64,000 nucleotides of DNA from assembly GCA_030018005.1 (NCBI GenBank), contig JASEGT010000001.1, positions 34,271 to 98,270 on the forward strand, read 5' to 3'. Each line of letters opens with the position of its first letter. Within the stretch, counting starts at the first letter, position 1. The DNA comes from Actinomycetota bacterium (GTDB taxonomy: Bacteria > Actinomycetota > Aquicultoria > Aquicultorales > Aquicultoraceae). A program made the position numbers and the translations under genes. The notes under the pieces were generated by a model. It saw nothing but the letters and a program-made list of their open reading frames with translations, made no database searches and was not told the DNA's origin. This document shows, piece by piece, positions 43,714 through 51,680 of the stretch.

Positions 43714-43805
43714 TTGGATGATTGTTGCGGATGCCGTATAGCGACGCTGGTTATTCGCAATGCGTAAACCTGTCTGAACTTGTTGTCCTAGTGGGAGAAT
43801 CGGCA

Positions 43806-44700
43806 ATGTTAGAAAAGAACTCGCCTGGTATAAGAAACACCGAATCGTCGCTGGGTGCGCCGGCCTATGTTGTAGCCCTGGATAGGGCGGTGGTGCTGCG
43901 CTCGGCGGCATATGGTGTTTTGCTCCTCTTTCTGTCGGCAGGGGTGTTGAGCGCGCTTGCCGGAAACGAAGGTTCCTTCGGGACGTCGGGTGGTGTGGTT
44001 ACGCCCGTCCTGTATATCGCGGTTGCATTGGGCACTATCGCCGCGCATGAGCTTGTTCACGGTTTGTTTTTCCGCGTTTTCGGAGGCAGCCCGCGGTATG
44101 GCGCTGGGATGACGAACCTGATGCCGTACTTCTACGCAACGTCTCCGGGGCGCGCGTTCCCGGTACGCCATGATTATAATCGCTCTCGCGCCGCTGGTGG
44201 TTATCTCCATGCTCTTGCCTATCATCGCATTAGCAGCCCCGGCTTTGGTCGCGTACTGCGCCGTGGCCTTCATGGTCAACACGCCGGGTGCGGTCGGCGA
44301 TATTGGGATGGCAAGCCGCCTCGCCACGTTTCTGAGGTTGAAGGATGTCAAGGTGGTCGACATGGTCGACAGCGCGGCCGTCTACACCAGCGATTTCGAG
44401 GCAGAGAAAATCGCCGAGGGACTTTCCGCGCGCGACCAACGACCTTCGGGCTTTGTCGTCCAGTGGATTGGTGCTTCGTCGGCAGTTATCGCAGCCGAGG
44501 TTCTCGTGTCAGTCATCGGCCCGCTGTTCACGGATAGCCTACTGATAGGCCCTAAGGAGTTCCCGCTCGTCCAGTTCAAGATCTCGGAACGGGGCTCAGA
44601 GTTTTATTTGGGCCTTGCGCCTGCGCTGCTGGCCGGGTTTTTGTTTGCGCTTGCTGCGCGGGTGTTTTCGCGACGTGGGTTGCGGGGAGGGGCGGCGTAG
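43806..44700 (+). pseudogene. DUF3267-like membrane zincin, frameshifted
   Basis: The 5' part (from ATG 43806) encodes a membrane segment and the zinc motif HELVH in AAHELVHGLFFRVFGGSPRYG, up to SPGRAFPVRHDY. The rest of the protein continues in another frame from about 44170 (IIIALAPLVVISMLL onward) to 44700, with LRLKDVKVVDMVDSAAVYTS. Together they make a DUF3267-type putative metalloprotease of about 295 residues, broken by one frameshift near 44165-44178. It could be a true pseudogene or a sequencing error. Confidence 0.7.
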
Positions 44701-44819
44701 TTTGTTTGAATGCTTCTTGTTAGGTCGGTGATTGGTTGTGGGGGTTGTTTGGCGTAGGTTTCGTCTTTTGTTAAGATAATAGACGAAATTAAGCGAATAT
44801 TCATTTTTCGGGGTGTCGG

Positions 44820-45170
44820 TTGGATATAATAATTATAAAAAAGCCTATAGTCTTAAGCGAACTGGTAGAGATCGCTAGGGAGCAGTTCGGTGATTTAGTA
44901 AAGGCAGTTGTTGATATAGATATGGAAATTATGGCTCTTGGCGGTGAGCTTCATGCAGACGAAGAAGCAGTTCTTGTGCAGCATGGCTCCAAGCAAAACA
45001 ACTTATGGGGAATTAATTTATATCCTGAAGAACCAAGGGAAGAATGGGTTGAGTTTGATTCCTTTATTAATATAAGGCCGTCGCAAAGCAATCGATCAAG
45101 AGATGTCGAGAATCCAAAAACGAGAGAAAGAATTATCGCTATAGTAAATAAGCTGGTTATTTATGAGTAA
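44820..45170 (+). CDS. DUF5674 family protein
   Basis: A 116-residue protein starting at a TTG. I recognise DUF5674 by IIIKKPIVLSELVEIAREQFGD, VKAVVDIDMEIMALGGELHADEE, LWGINLYPEE and FINIRPSQSNRSR. The family has no known function and occurs in Patescibacteria and other groups, often with the next gene. The base composition is clearly more AT-rich than the backbone, suggesting transfer. Its end overlaps the next gene by eight bases. Confidence 0.82.
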   Translation: MDIIIIKKPIVLSELVEIAREQFGDLVKAVVDIDMEIMALGGELHADEEAVLVQHGSKQNNLWGINLYPEEPREEWVEFDSFINIRPSQSNRSRDVENPKTRERIIAIVNKLVIYE

Positions 45171-45495
45171 TCTTATTCATGTTGATTCAGCAAAGGGAAG
45201 ATGGCAAATGTTATCGTTGGCTGAGCAAATGGGCAATATTGGCAGTGAAATAAACCGCGCTCTTAAATTTCAAGAGAAGAACACGGCGCGTTTTGAAAAT
45301 GCAATAAACAGAGCACTGGAACTTTTTGATTTAACAATAGAAGACCCACGTTGGAGGCGTCGTTTAAAAGAAATAACACGGGTAAGAGAGGTATTCTGCA
45401 GTACTGTATTTAGTGACAATGAATACAGCACATCGCTTGATGACTTAAATCAATATTTTTATTTGTTTGCCTTAGCCGCTCGAAAACATAATTAG
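45163..45495 (+). CDS. DUF5674-associated small helical protein (hypothetical)
   Basis: A 110-residue, largely helical protein (SLAEQMGNIGSEINRALKFQ, NAINRALELFDLTIEDPRWR, VFSDNEYSTSLDDLNQYFYL). The N-terminal WQMLSLAEQMGNIGSE and the C-terminal YFYLFALAAR look like conserved ends of a small family that I associate with DUF5674. Overlap with the DUF5674 gene and the AT-rich composition make the two a likely mobile two-gene module, possibly toxin-antitoxin. No function is established. Confidence 0.65.
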   Translation: MSNLIHVDSAKGRWQMLSLAEQMGNIGSEINRALKFQEKNTARFENAINRALELFDLTIEDPRWRRRLKEITRVREVFCSTVFSDNEYSTSLDDLNQYFYLFALAARKHN

Positions 45496-45524
45496 AAGTC
45501 AACCCAACCCCAAACACCACCACC

Positions 45525-46250
45525 CTACTTCAACCTAACCGCCCGATAAAGCTTATCAATCTCCGTCTCGGTTAAGTTGCGGCAGTCGCCGATGGGGATG
45601 TCGCCGAGGCTTATGTTGTCGATGGCTATGCGTTTGAGCATGACGACTTCGTATCCGACGGTCTGGAACATGCGGCGTATTTGGCGTTTTCGGCCTTCGT
45701 GGATGGTTATTTCGACTATCGATGTGTGCTGGGTGCGGTTGAGGATGGTGGCTTCAGCGGGGGCCGTTATGCCGTCCTCCAGCATGATGCCCTGGCGCAG
45801 TATTGTGAGGTCGCTGTCGGCGGGATGGCCCTCGACCTCGGCGACATAGCGCTTTTTTACTTTATAGCGGGGGTGGGTGAGCCTGAAGGCAAGCTCCCCG
45901 TCGTTGGTCAAGAGCAGGAGGCCTTCGGTATCTAAATCAAGTCTGCCTACAGGAAAAATCCGGTCGCTGATGCCGCCGAGAAGGTCGATGACCGTGGGGC
46001 GTCCGTAACCATCTGTCACACTCGTCAAGAAACCGGGGGGTTTGTTGAGCGCCAGGTAAATGCGCGTCTCTTTAATACTCAGCAATCTATTGTCGAGTTC
46101 GACCCGGTCGATAACGGGGTTGACCTTTGTGCCTAGTTCCGTTACGACCTCGCCGTTGACCTTCACCCTGCCGTCGGTGATATATTTTTCGCACATTCTG
46201 CGGGACCCCGCACCGGCGCGTGCCATGAATTTTTGTAAGCGCTCTTCCAT
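45525..46250 (-). CDS. RsuA/RluB family rRNA pseudouridine synthase
   Basis: A 241-residue protein with an N-terminal S4 domain (ERLQKFMARAGAGSRRMCEKYI) and the catalytic domain with the nucleophilic aspartate in VGRLDLDTEGLLLLTNDG, then HEGRKRQIRRMFQTVGYEV. It isomerises a uridine in 23S or 16S rRNA; RluB-like is the more probable of the two. I use the ATG at 46250, which gives the family N-terminus MEERLQKF. In related genomes it follows scpB directly, so it marks the far edge of the accessory island. Confidence 0.9.
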   Translation of the reverse strand: MEERLQKFMARAGAGSRRMCEKYITDGRVKVNGEVVTELGTKVNPVIDRVELDNRLLSIKETRIYLALNKPPGFLTSVTDGYGRPTVIDLLGGISDRIFPVGRLDLDTEGLLLLTNDGELAFRLTHPRYKVKKRYVAEVEGHPADSDLTILRQGIMLEDGITAPAEATILNRTQHTSIVEITIHEGRKRQIRRMFQTVGYEVVMLKRIAIDNISLGDIPIGDCRNLTETEIDKLYRAVRLK

Positions 46251-46369
46251 CTGTGCCACCGCTTCTATAGTCTGCGAGTCAATCTTGATTATAGCCCAAC
46301 CTAGCAAATAATCCCTGAGCTTTTATCGATGTTGCTAACATATTTTACGCTAAAATCCTCATAATACGA

Positions 46370-46600
46370 AATAGTCTAGGAGCGGCTCGTCAAGCGGCCC
46401 ATAGAGCGGCTACAATATCACACGAGCTGAACCTTGAAAGCCTGGTCGCAAGAGTGCAGTACTTGCACGTGATATACGCCGAGACCTACGCCACCATCCG
46501 CATATACGGAGACGGACGGGATTTTGGCGATGGGAAGCACGCCACGGGCGACCATCACCCTAGTATGTATAACAGGGCATGCTCAAGCGCCGCACGCTAA
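46370..46600 (+). pseudogene. Coding-like fragment, unidentified
   Basis: One frame stays open across this gap and reads ATISHELNLESLVARVQYLH, then VIYAETYATIRIYGDGRDFG and DGKHATGDHHPSMYNRACSS before TAA at 46598. Codon third positions are G/C-rich like real genes here, yet there is no start codon or ribosome site. I do not recognise the family; a gene remnant is the best guess. Confidence 0.3.
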
Positions 46601-46616
46601 CGTACCGCGCCATCGG

Positions 46617-46645
46617 TTGAATGTTCAGGCGTTTATGAATATAAT
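46617..46645 (+). promoter_or_regulatory. Promoter of the cobalamin operon
   Basis: TTGAAT (46617-46622), a 17-base spacer and a perfect TATAAT (46640-46645). Transcription would start near 46652, just before the B12 riboswitch. Confidence 0.75.
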
Positions 46646-46654
46646 CTAAGAGCA

Positions 46655-46830
46655 AATAGATATCCAGGTGCCGCTTTTAGCGGAGAATAGGGAAGCCGGT
46701 GAGATTCCGGCACGGGCCCGCCACTGTAAACGGGGAGCCGACGCGATAACCACCGGAAAAAACGACCGGGAAGGCGCGAAACGGTGTCCATACGTGAGTC
46801 AGGAGACCTGCCTGGAGAGGAAAATCCTCC
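46655..46830 (+). ncRNA. Cobalamin (B12) riboswitch
   Basis: The aptamer is recognised by GGTGCCGCTTT at its start, the GCCGGTGAGATTCCGGCACG element, GCCCGCCACTGTAAACGGGG (P6-type stem with CCACTG), and the highly conserved AGTCAGGAGACCTGCC B12 box at 46797-46812. It precedes cobU and so would switch off the whole biosynthetic operon when adenosylcobalamin is plentiful. Confidence 0.92.
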
Positions 46831-46867
46831 GTGGTCCGAGGTGAGTCGCTAACCCTTGGCCCGAGGC

Positions 46868-46892
46868 CGGGGTTCTATTTATTTTAACCCCG
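46868..46892 (+). promoter_or_regulatory. Hairpin downstream of the riboswitch (possible expression platform)
   Basis: CGGGGTT / AACCCCG, a seven-base stem with an 11-base AT-rich loop, lies between the aptamer and cobU. It is followed by TATTTATA rather than a clean U-run, so whether it terminates transcription or acts on translation is open. Confidence 0.45.
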
Positions 46893-46945
46893 TATTTATA
46901 GAGGACCGTTAAGAAGGATGCCCGAAGACGACAACGAAGGGACCC

Positions 46946-47512
46946 ATGGATAATATCGCAGGCCAAGTCATTCTGTTTTTGGGAGGCGCGCGCAGCGGCA
47001 AGAGCGCGCTCGCCGAGAATATCGCGTCGAGCTTTGACAAGGTGGCATATATCGCCACAGCCGAAGGCATAGACGACGAGATGATCGAGCGCATCGAACA
47101 GCACCGGAGCGTGAGGCCGAGCAACTGGGCCACTTACGAGGTCGACGGGGGGCTGTCCGAGACCTTCGAGAAGGCGGCCGACGGTGTCGAAGCGGTAATC
47201 ATCGATTGCATGACGGTGTATATCGGGCGACGGATGCATAAAATAGCGAACGACCATGAGATTGTCGAGGAAATAGTCGAGGTCATAGAGGCGGCGAGCA
47301 GTTCGGGCAAGACGGTTCTTATCGTCTCGAACGAGGTGGGCATGGGCGTGGTGCCGGAGTATCCGGTGGGGCGCAGGTACCGTGACTTGCTCGGGATTAT
47401 CAACCAGCGCATCGCCGCGCTCTCGGATAAGGTGATTTTGACGATAGCCGGCATCCCGGTAGACATCAAGGCGCTAGGGATAGCAGGCGCCGAATCCGCG
47501 GGCTTACAATAA
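46946..47512 (+). CDS. cobU: Adenosylcobinamide kinase / GTP:cobinamide-phosphate guanylyltransferase
   Basis: A 188-residue enzyme that phosphorylates adenosylcobinamide and then attaches GMP, preparing for nucleotide-loop assembly. The P-loop is FLGGARSGKSALAE (about residues 10-23) and the hallmark VSNEVGMGVVPEYPVGRRYRDLLG is intact. The ATG at 46946 follows AAGGGA. It is the first gene behind the riboswitch. cobS and cobT, which would finish the loop, are not in the window. Confidence 0.94.
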   Translation: MDNIAGQVILFLGGARSGKSALAENIASSFDKVAYIATAEGIDDEMIERIEQHRSVRPSNWATYEVDGGLSETFEKAADGVEAVIIDCMTVYIGRRMHKIANDHEIVEEIVEVIEAASSSGKTVLIVSNEVGMGVVPEYPVGRRYRDLLGIINQRIAALSDKVILTIAGIPVDIKALGIAGAESAGLQ

Positions 47513-47571
47513 GGTCCGTTGCACGGCTTAAGCCCTTCGCGGGGTTTCCAGTTTATGAAAGTGAATCGAGC

Positions 47572-49095
47572 ATGAACGCGAAGACGATAATGTTTCAGGG
47601 GACCTCCTCAGACGCGGGAAAAAGCCTCTTGGTAGCGGCGCTCTGTCGCATACTCGTCGATAAAGGCGTCAAAGTGGCGCCGTTTAAAAGCCAGAACATG
47701 GCTTTAAACTCGTATCCCACCGTAGACGGCTACGAAATCGGGCGGGCGCAGGCGTTGCAGGCGATGGCGGCGCGAATCGAGCCGTCTGTCCACATGAATC
47801 CCATCCTTTTAAAGCCGACGGACAGTCAGCGCGCCCAAGTCATAGTCCGGGGCAAAGTCTATAAAAACCTTTCGGCGCGTGAATATCATGAAGAAAAGGC
47901 GGGGCTTTTGGGCCTGGTCGAGGAATCCTTAGGCTTATTACGCGCGCAATACGACGTCGTGGTAATCGAGGGCGCGGGCAGCCCGGCCGAGATTAACCTG
48001 AAAAAAGAGGACATCTCGAACATGAGAATCGCCAAGATGGCGGGCGCTCCGGTGATGCTGGTCGGAGACATCGACCGCGGCGGGGTCTTCGCCTCGCTCG
48101 TCGGCACGCTGGAACTCCTCGACGACGACGAGCGCGAGCTGGTAAAGGGTTTGATAATCAACAAATTTCGCGGCGACGTGACGTTGCTTGCGCCGGGAAT
48201 CGATTTTATAGAAGAGAGAACGGGGGTCAGGGTACTCGGCACCGTCCCGTATATGCTCGACCTCAAGATAGACAGCGAGGATTCGCTCGCGCTCGATAAA
48301 GTAAATCGCGAATCCGCAAACGGGGCCGCCGTCGATATCGCGGTCATTCGACTGCCGCACATCGCGAACTTTACCGACCTCGACACCTTCGAGCACGAGC
48401 CGGGCGTCAACCTACGCTACGTCTTTCCGGGGGAGCCGATCGGCGAGACCGACCTCATCATCATACCGGGGTCGAAGAATACCGTCGATGACATGGCGGC
48501 ACTCCACGAGACCGGCATGGTCGCCCGGATACGGGAGAGTAGGCTCGCCGGGACACCGGTCATCGGCATTTGCGGCGGCTACCAGATGCTCGGCGAGTTC
48601 ATCGAGGACGAGTTCGGCATCGAGAGCGACCGCAAAGCTATCGAGGGCATCGGCCTCTTGAGTTGCGGCACCAGGATGTCGCGCGAGAAGGTCACCACGC
48701 AGGTCGAAGCCGAGCTTACTGTCGGTGGCAAGATGCTTAACGGCGCGACAGGTGGTAAAATAACAGGTTATGAGATACACATGGGCGTCACGGAGCGGCT
48801 CAACGGGGCCGCCGACGCCTTCAGGATAGTCAAAAGGGGAGCCGGAGCTGAAGATGTCAGCGACGGTTGCGTCTCGGATGACGGGCTGGTTCTAGGCACA
48901 TATATACACGGCTTATTCGATAACGGGCGCTTCAGGAAGTCGGTGCTCGACTACTTGAAAGAGCGCAAGGGGCTGGCCAAAGACAGCCTCGGCATCGATT
49001 ACCGGGTCTACCGGGATAAAGAGCTGGATAGGCTGGCCGGCGTCGTCGAGTCGAGCCTCGATATGGATTATATCTTTAGTTTGATTGGAGTTTAA
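47572..49095 (+). CDS. cobQ: Cobyric acid synthase (glutamine-hydrolysing)
   Basis: A 507-residue amidotransferase that amidates side chains b, d, e and g of adenosylcobyrinic acid diamide. The N-terminal dethiobiotin-synthetase-like ATP domain has GTSSDAGKS and APFKSQNMALNS, and VVIEGAGSPAEINL; the C-terminal glutaminase domain has the cysteine in GICGGYQMLGEF and the histidine region YIHGLFDN. Equivalent to CbiP. The gene ends just before cbiB. Confidence 0.95.
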   Translation: MNAKTIMFQGTSSDAGKSLLVAALCRILVDKGVKVAPFKSQNMALNSYPTVDGYEIGRAQALQAMAARIEPSVHMNPILLKPTDSQRAQVIVRGKVYKNLSAREYHEEKAGLLGLVEESLGLLRAQYDVVVIEGAGSPAEINLKKEDISNMRIAKMAGAPVMLVGDIDRGGVFASLVGTLELLDDDERELVKGLIINKFRGDVTLLAPGIDFIEERTGVRVLGTVPYMLDLKIDSEDSLALDKVNRESANGAAVDIAVIRLPHIANFTDLDTFEHEPGVNLRYVFPGEPIGETDLIIIPGSKNTVDDMAALHETGMVARIRESRLAGTPVIGICGGYQMLGEFIEDEFGIESDRKAIEGIGLLSCGTRMSREKVTTQVEAELTVGGKMLNGATGGKITGYEIHMGVTERLNGAADAFRIVKRGAGAEDVSDGCVSDDGLVLGTYIHGLFDNGRFRKSVLDYLKERKGLAKDSLGIDYRVYRDKELDRLAGVVESSLDMDYIFSLIGV

Positions 49096-49096
49096 G

Positions 49097-50083
49097 ATGT
49101 TGTGGGTTCAAGTGGCCATCGCTTACGTGCTCGACCTCGCTATCGGCGACCCGAGGATGATACCTCATCCGGTCGTCTTGATAGGCCGCTTTATCGCTTA
49201 TCTCGAAGGCCAAGTGCTGGCCCGCGAGCTTAGCGCGACTATGAAGCGGGCTGCGGGCGCGATGGTCGTCGCCGTGGTTGTAGCGTTAAGCGCGGGTATA
49301 ACCTGGGCAATCGTATACTTTGCCTACGTGGCTCACTTCACATTGGGATTTATCGTCTCGATATGGCTGATATCGACGACCATTGCAACGCGCGGCCTGT
49401 TGGATAGCGCGAAGGATGTGGTGCGCGCACTCGATGGAAGTGATTTGAGCGAGGCGAAGCTGAAGGTCTCCAAGATAGTCGGGCGCGACACCAAGACTAT
49501 GAAGCGCAAAGATGTCGTGCGCGCGACGATAGAGTCGGTCTCCGAAAACGCGGTCGACGGCGTCATAGCGCCGCTAATCTTTGCGATGATAGGTGGGGCG
49601 CCGCTCGCGATGGCCTACAAAGCGGTCAACACGCTCGACTCGATGCTCGGGTATAAGAACGAGCGGTACGAAGATTTCGGCTGGGCCGCGGCGCGCCTCG
49701 ACGATGTCGTAAATTACATCCCGGCTCGCATATCGGTCTTGATTTTGTCGATTTCGGCGCTGTTGATACGCAGGGACGGGATAAAAGCCTTGACGGTAGC
49801 GGTGCGCGACGGGGGTAAACATGCCAGCGTCAACAGCGGCTACCCCGAAGCGGCGGTCGCCGGAGCGATGGGCGTGCGCCTCGGCGGGACCAACCGCTAT
49901 GACGGTGTCGCGAGAAAGAGCGGTTACTTAGGCGACGCCAAAGGAGCGCTCACGCAAAAGAATATCAACGAGGTCGCCTGGCTCGTCTTTGTCGCTTCGG
50001 CGATAACCGTGCTTATCGTACGCGCGGTATATTTTTTCATTGGCGCGGACTTTAGCCAGCTCGTTAAATTGTTTAGCGGGTAA
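49097..50083 (+). CDS. cbiB: Adenosylcobinamide-phosphate synthase CbiB
   Basis: A 328-residue membrane protein attaching aminopropanol phosphate to cobyric acid. Conserved segments: YVLDLAIGDPRMIPHPVVLIG, VRATIESVSENAVDGVIAPL, AYKAVNTLDSMLGYKNERYE and GYPEAAVAGAMGVRLGG. I use the ATG at 49097 with GGAG six bases upstream; a TTG at 49085 overlaps cobQ. Its partners pduX and cobD downstream supply the aminopropanol phosphate. Confidence 0.93.
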   Translation: MLWVQVAIAYVLDLAIGDPRMIPHPVVLIGRFIAYLEGQVLARELSATMKRAAGAMVVAVVVALSAGITWAIVYFAYVAHFTLGFIVSIWLISTTIATRGLLDSAKDVVRALDGSDLSEAKLKVSKIVGRDTKTMKRKDVVRATIESVSENAVDGVIAPLIFAMIGGAPLAMAYKAVNTLDSMLGYKNERYEDFGWAAARLDDVVNYIPARISVLILSISALLIRRDGIKALTVAVRDGGKHASVNSGYPEAAVAGAMGVRLGGTNRYDGVARKSGYLGDAKGALTQKNINEVAWLVFVASAITVLIVRAVYFFIGADFSQLVKLFSG

Positions 50084-50208
50084 GGCTTTGAACGGGTGAA
50101 GGAGCTGATCATCAGGGTCAAAGTCCTGAGCTACGAGAGCAAAAGATACATACTTTATCATAGGTTTGCTCATAGGATTGTAATCGTGAACTTAGAAGCG
50201 AGAGATCG

Positions 50209-50745
50209 ATGAAGCAGGAGAAAGAACTCGGTTTAATCCATATATACACCGGCGACGGGAAGGGCAAGACGACGGCTTCTGTCGGGCTTGCGGTGCGCGC
50301 TGTTGGGAGCGGTTTTCGCGTCTGCATCATCCAGTTTATGAAGGGCGAGAGCGAGGAATCCGGGGAGATAGCGACGCTTAAGGGCTTCGACTCGGTCTCG
50401 GTTTCACGCTTCGGAGGGAATTTGCTCCAAAAGGACCACCCGCCGGTCGAGAAGATACGGGCGGATATCTCGGCGGGCCTGCAGAAAGCCAGGGACGCGG
50501 TTGCGGGCGGGTCTTGCGAGATGCTCATTCTCGATGAGATAAATGTCGCATTGTCGACGGGTCTTGCCGATGTTGGCGAGGTTCTTGAGTTGGCGCGGCT
50601 CTGCAAGGGCAAAATAGAGCTGGTCATGACGGGGCGCAACGCTCCCCGCGACTTAATGGATATCGCCGATTATGTCACAGAGTTTAAGATGTTAAAGCAT
50701 CCCTTTGAAAAAGGGATTTCCGCTCGCTGGGGGATTGAATATTAA
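50209..50745 (+). CDS. cobO: Corrinoid adenosyltransferase (CobO/CobA type)
   Basis: A 178-residue ATP:corrinoid adenosyltransferase that adds the upper ligand to cob(I)alamin or precursors. The P-loop is YTGDGKGKTTASVGLAVRA (near residue 14), followed by IQFMKGE, LILDEINVALSTGL and MTGRNAPRDLMDIADYVTE. The stop is contiguous with the pduX start. The 125 bases before it hold no gene but share a weak repeat with the region before cbiA. Confidence 0.93.
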   Translation: MKQEKELGLIHIYTGDGKGKTTASVGLAVRAVGSGFRVCIIQFMKGESEESGEIATLKGFDSVSVSRFGGNLLQKDHPPVEKIRADISAGLQKARDAVAGGSCEMLILDEINVALSTGLADVGEVLELARLCKGKIELVMTGRNAPRDLMDIADYVTEFKMLKHPFEKGISARWGIEY

Positions 50746-51627
50746 ATGGCTATTAAAGTTATGGTGCCGGGGAGCTGCGGCGAGCTGGTCCAGGGGACGA
50801 TTGGCGACGTCGACTTTCACATCACATGCCCGATAGATATGTTTTCGGAGGCGACGGCGAAGGTCGAGCGTGCGGGACGGGTTGTTGTCGCGGACGGATT
50901 GGATAAGACAGCCGAGGCGGTTCGCCTGACGATTGAGCGGAGCGGTATCGCTGCCGGGATGAACATCGATATCGAAAGCGCGCTTCCGCACGGCAAGGGC
51001 ATGGCGTCGAGCACCGCCGATATCGCGGCTGCCGTCACCGCAACACGTCTCGCCCTCGGTCAAGCGGTCTCAACCGAGGAGCTTGCGCAGATAGCGCTCT
51101 CAATCGAGCCCACCGACGGCATCTTTTTCGACGGCATTGTCATTTACGACCACCGGAAGGGTTTAAGGTTTGAGACGATAGGCGCCGCGCCGCCGCTCGA
51201 CATACTCGTCCTGGAGCCTCCCGAAGAGGTGGACACGGTCGTTTTTAATAAGAACAAACAGTCGGCGGATTCGGCTGACGAACATATGATAGCCGAGGCA
51301 TTGGATATGGCGGTCACCGCCATCAAATCCTGGGATATACGGCTCCTGGGAGAGGCGGCTTCGATGAGCGCTCTTCTCAATCAGACGCAGCTCATGAAGC
51401 CGGTCTTGCCTGACGTAATAGATATTTGCAGGCGAAAGGGCGGTGTCGGCGTCAACGTGGCGCACAGCGGGAGCGTGATGGGGATGCTGGCGGAGGCGGG
51501 CTATGGGCAGCGGTTGTTCGAGCGGGTCTCGCATTTGATACCGCGCGCCTGGAACGCTTACCTGGTAAGGCTCATCGATGGCGGCGTACGCTATGCCGAT
51601 GACCGAGCCTTTATTGTGACCGCATAG
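50746..51627 (+). CDS. pduX: L-threonine kinase, PduX type (GHMP kinase)
   Basis: A 293-residue GHMP-family kinase phosphorylating L-threonine, the precursor of the aminopropanol linker. The N-terminus MVPGSCGELVQGTIGDVDFH and the ATP loop LPHGKGMASSTADIAAA are typical, and GVGVNVAHSGSVMGML is the C-terminal GHMP motif. It lies directly upstream of cobD, which decarboxylates its product. Confidence 0.92.
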   Translation: MAIKVMVPGSCGELVQGTIGDVDFHITCPIDMFSEATAKVERAGRVVVADGLDKTAEAVRLTIERSGIAAGMNIDIESALPHGKGMASSTADIAAAVTATRLALGQAVSTEELAQIALSIEPTDGIFFDGIVIYDHRKGLRFETIGAAPPLDILVLEPPEEVDTVVFNKNKQSADSADEHMIAEALDMAVTAIKSWDIRLLGEAASMSALLNQTQLMKPVLPDVIDICRRKGGVGVNVAHSGSVMGMLAEAGYGQRLFERVSHLIPRAWNAYLVRLIDGGVRYADDRAFIVTA

Positions 51628-51680
51628 AAGAGACAAGGGCGCGGTTTTCGCTAACCGCGACAATTGGATATCGGGACGAG

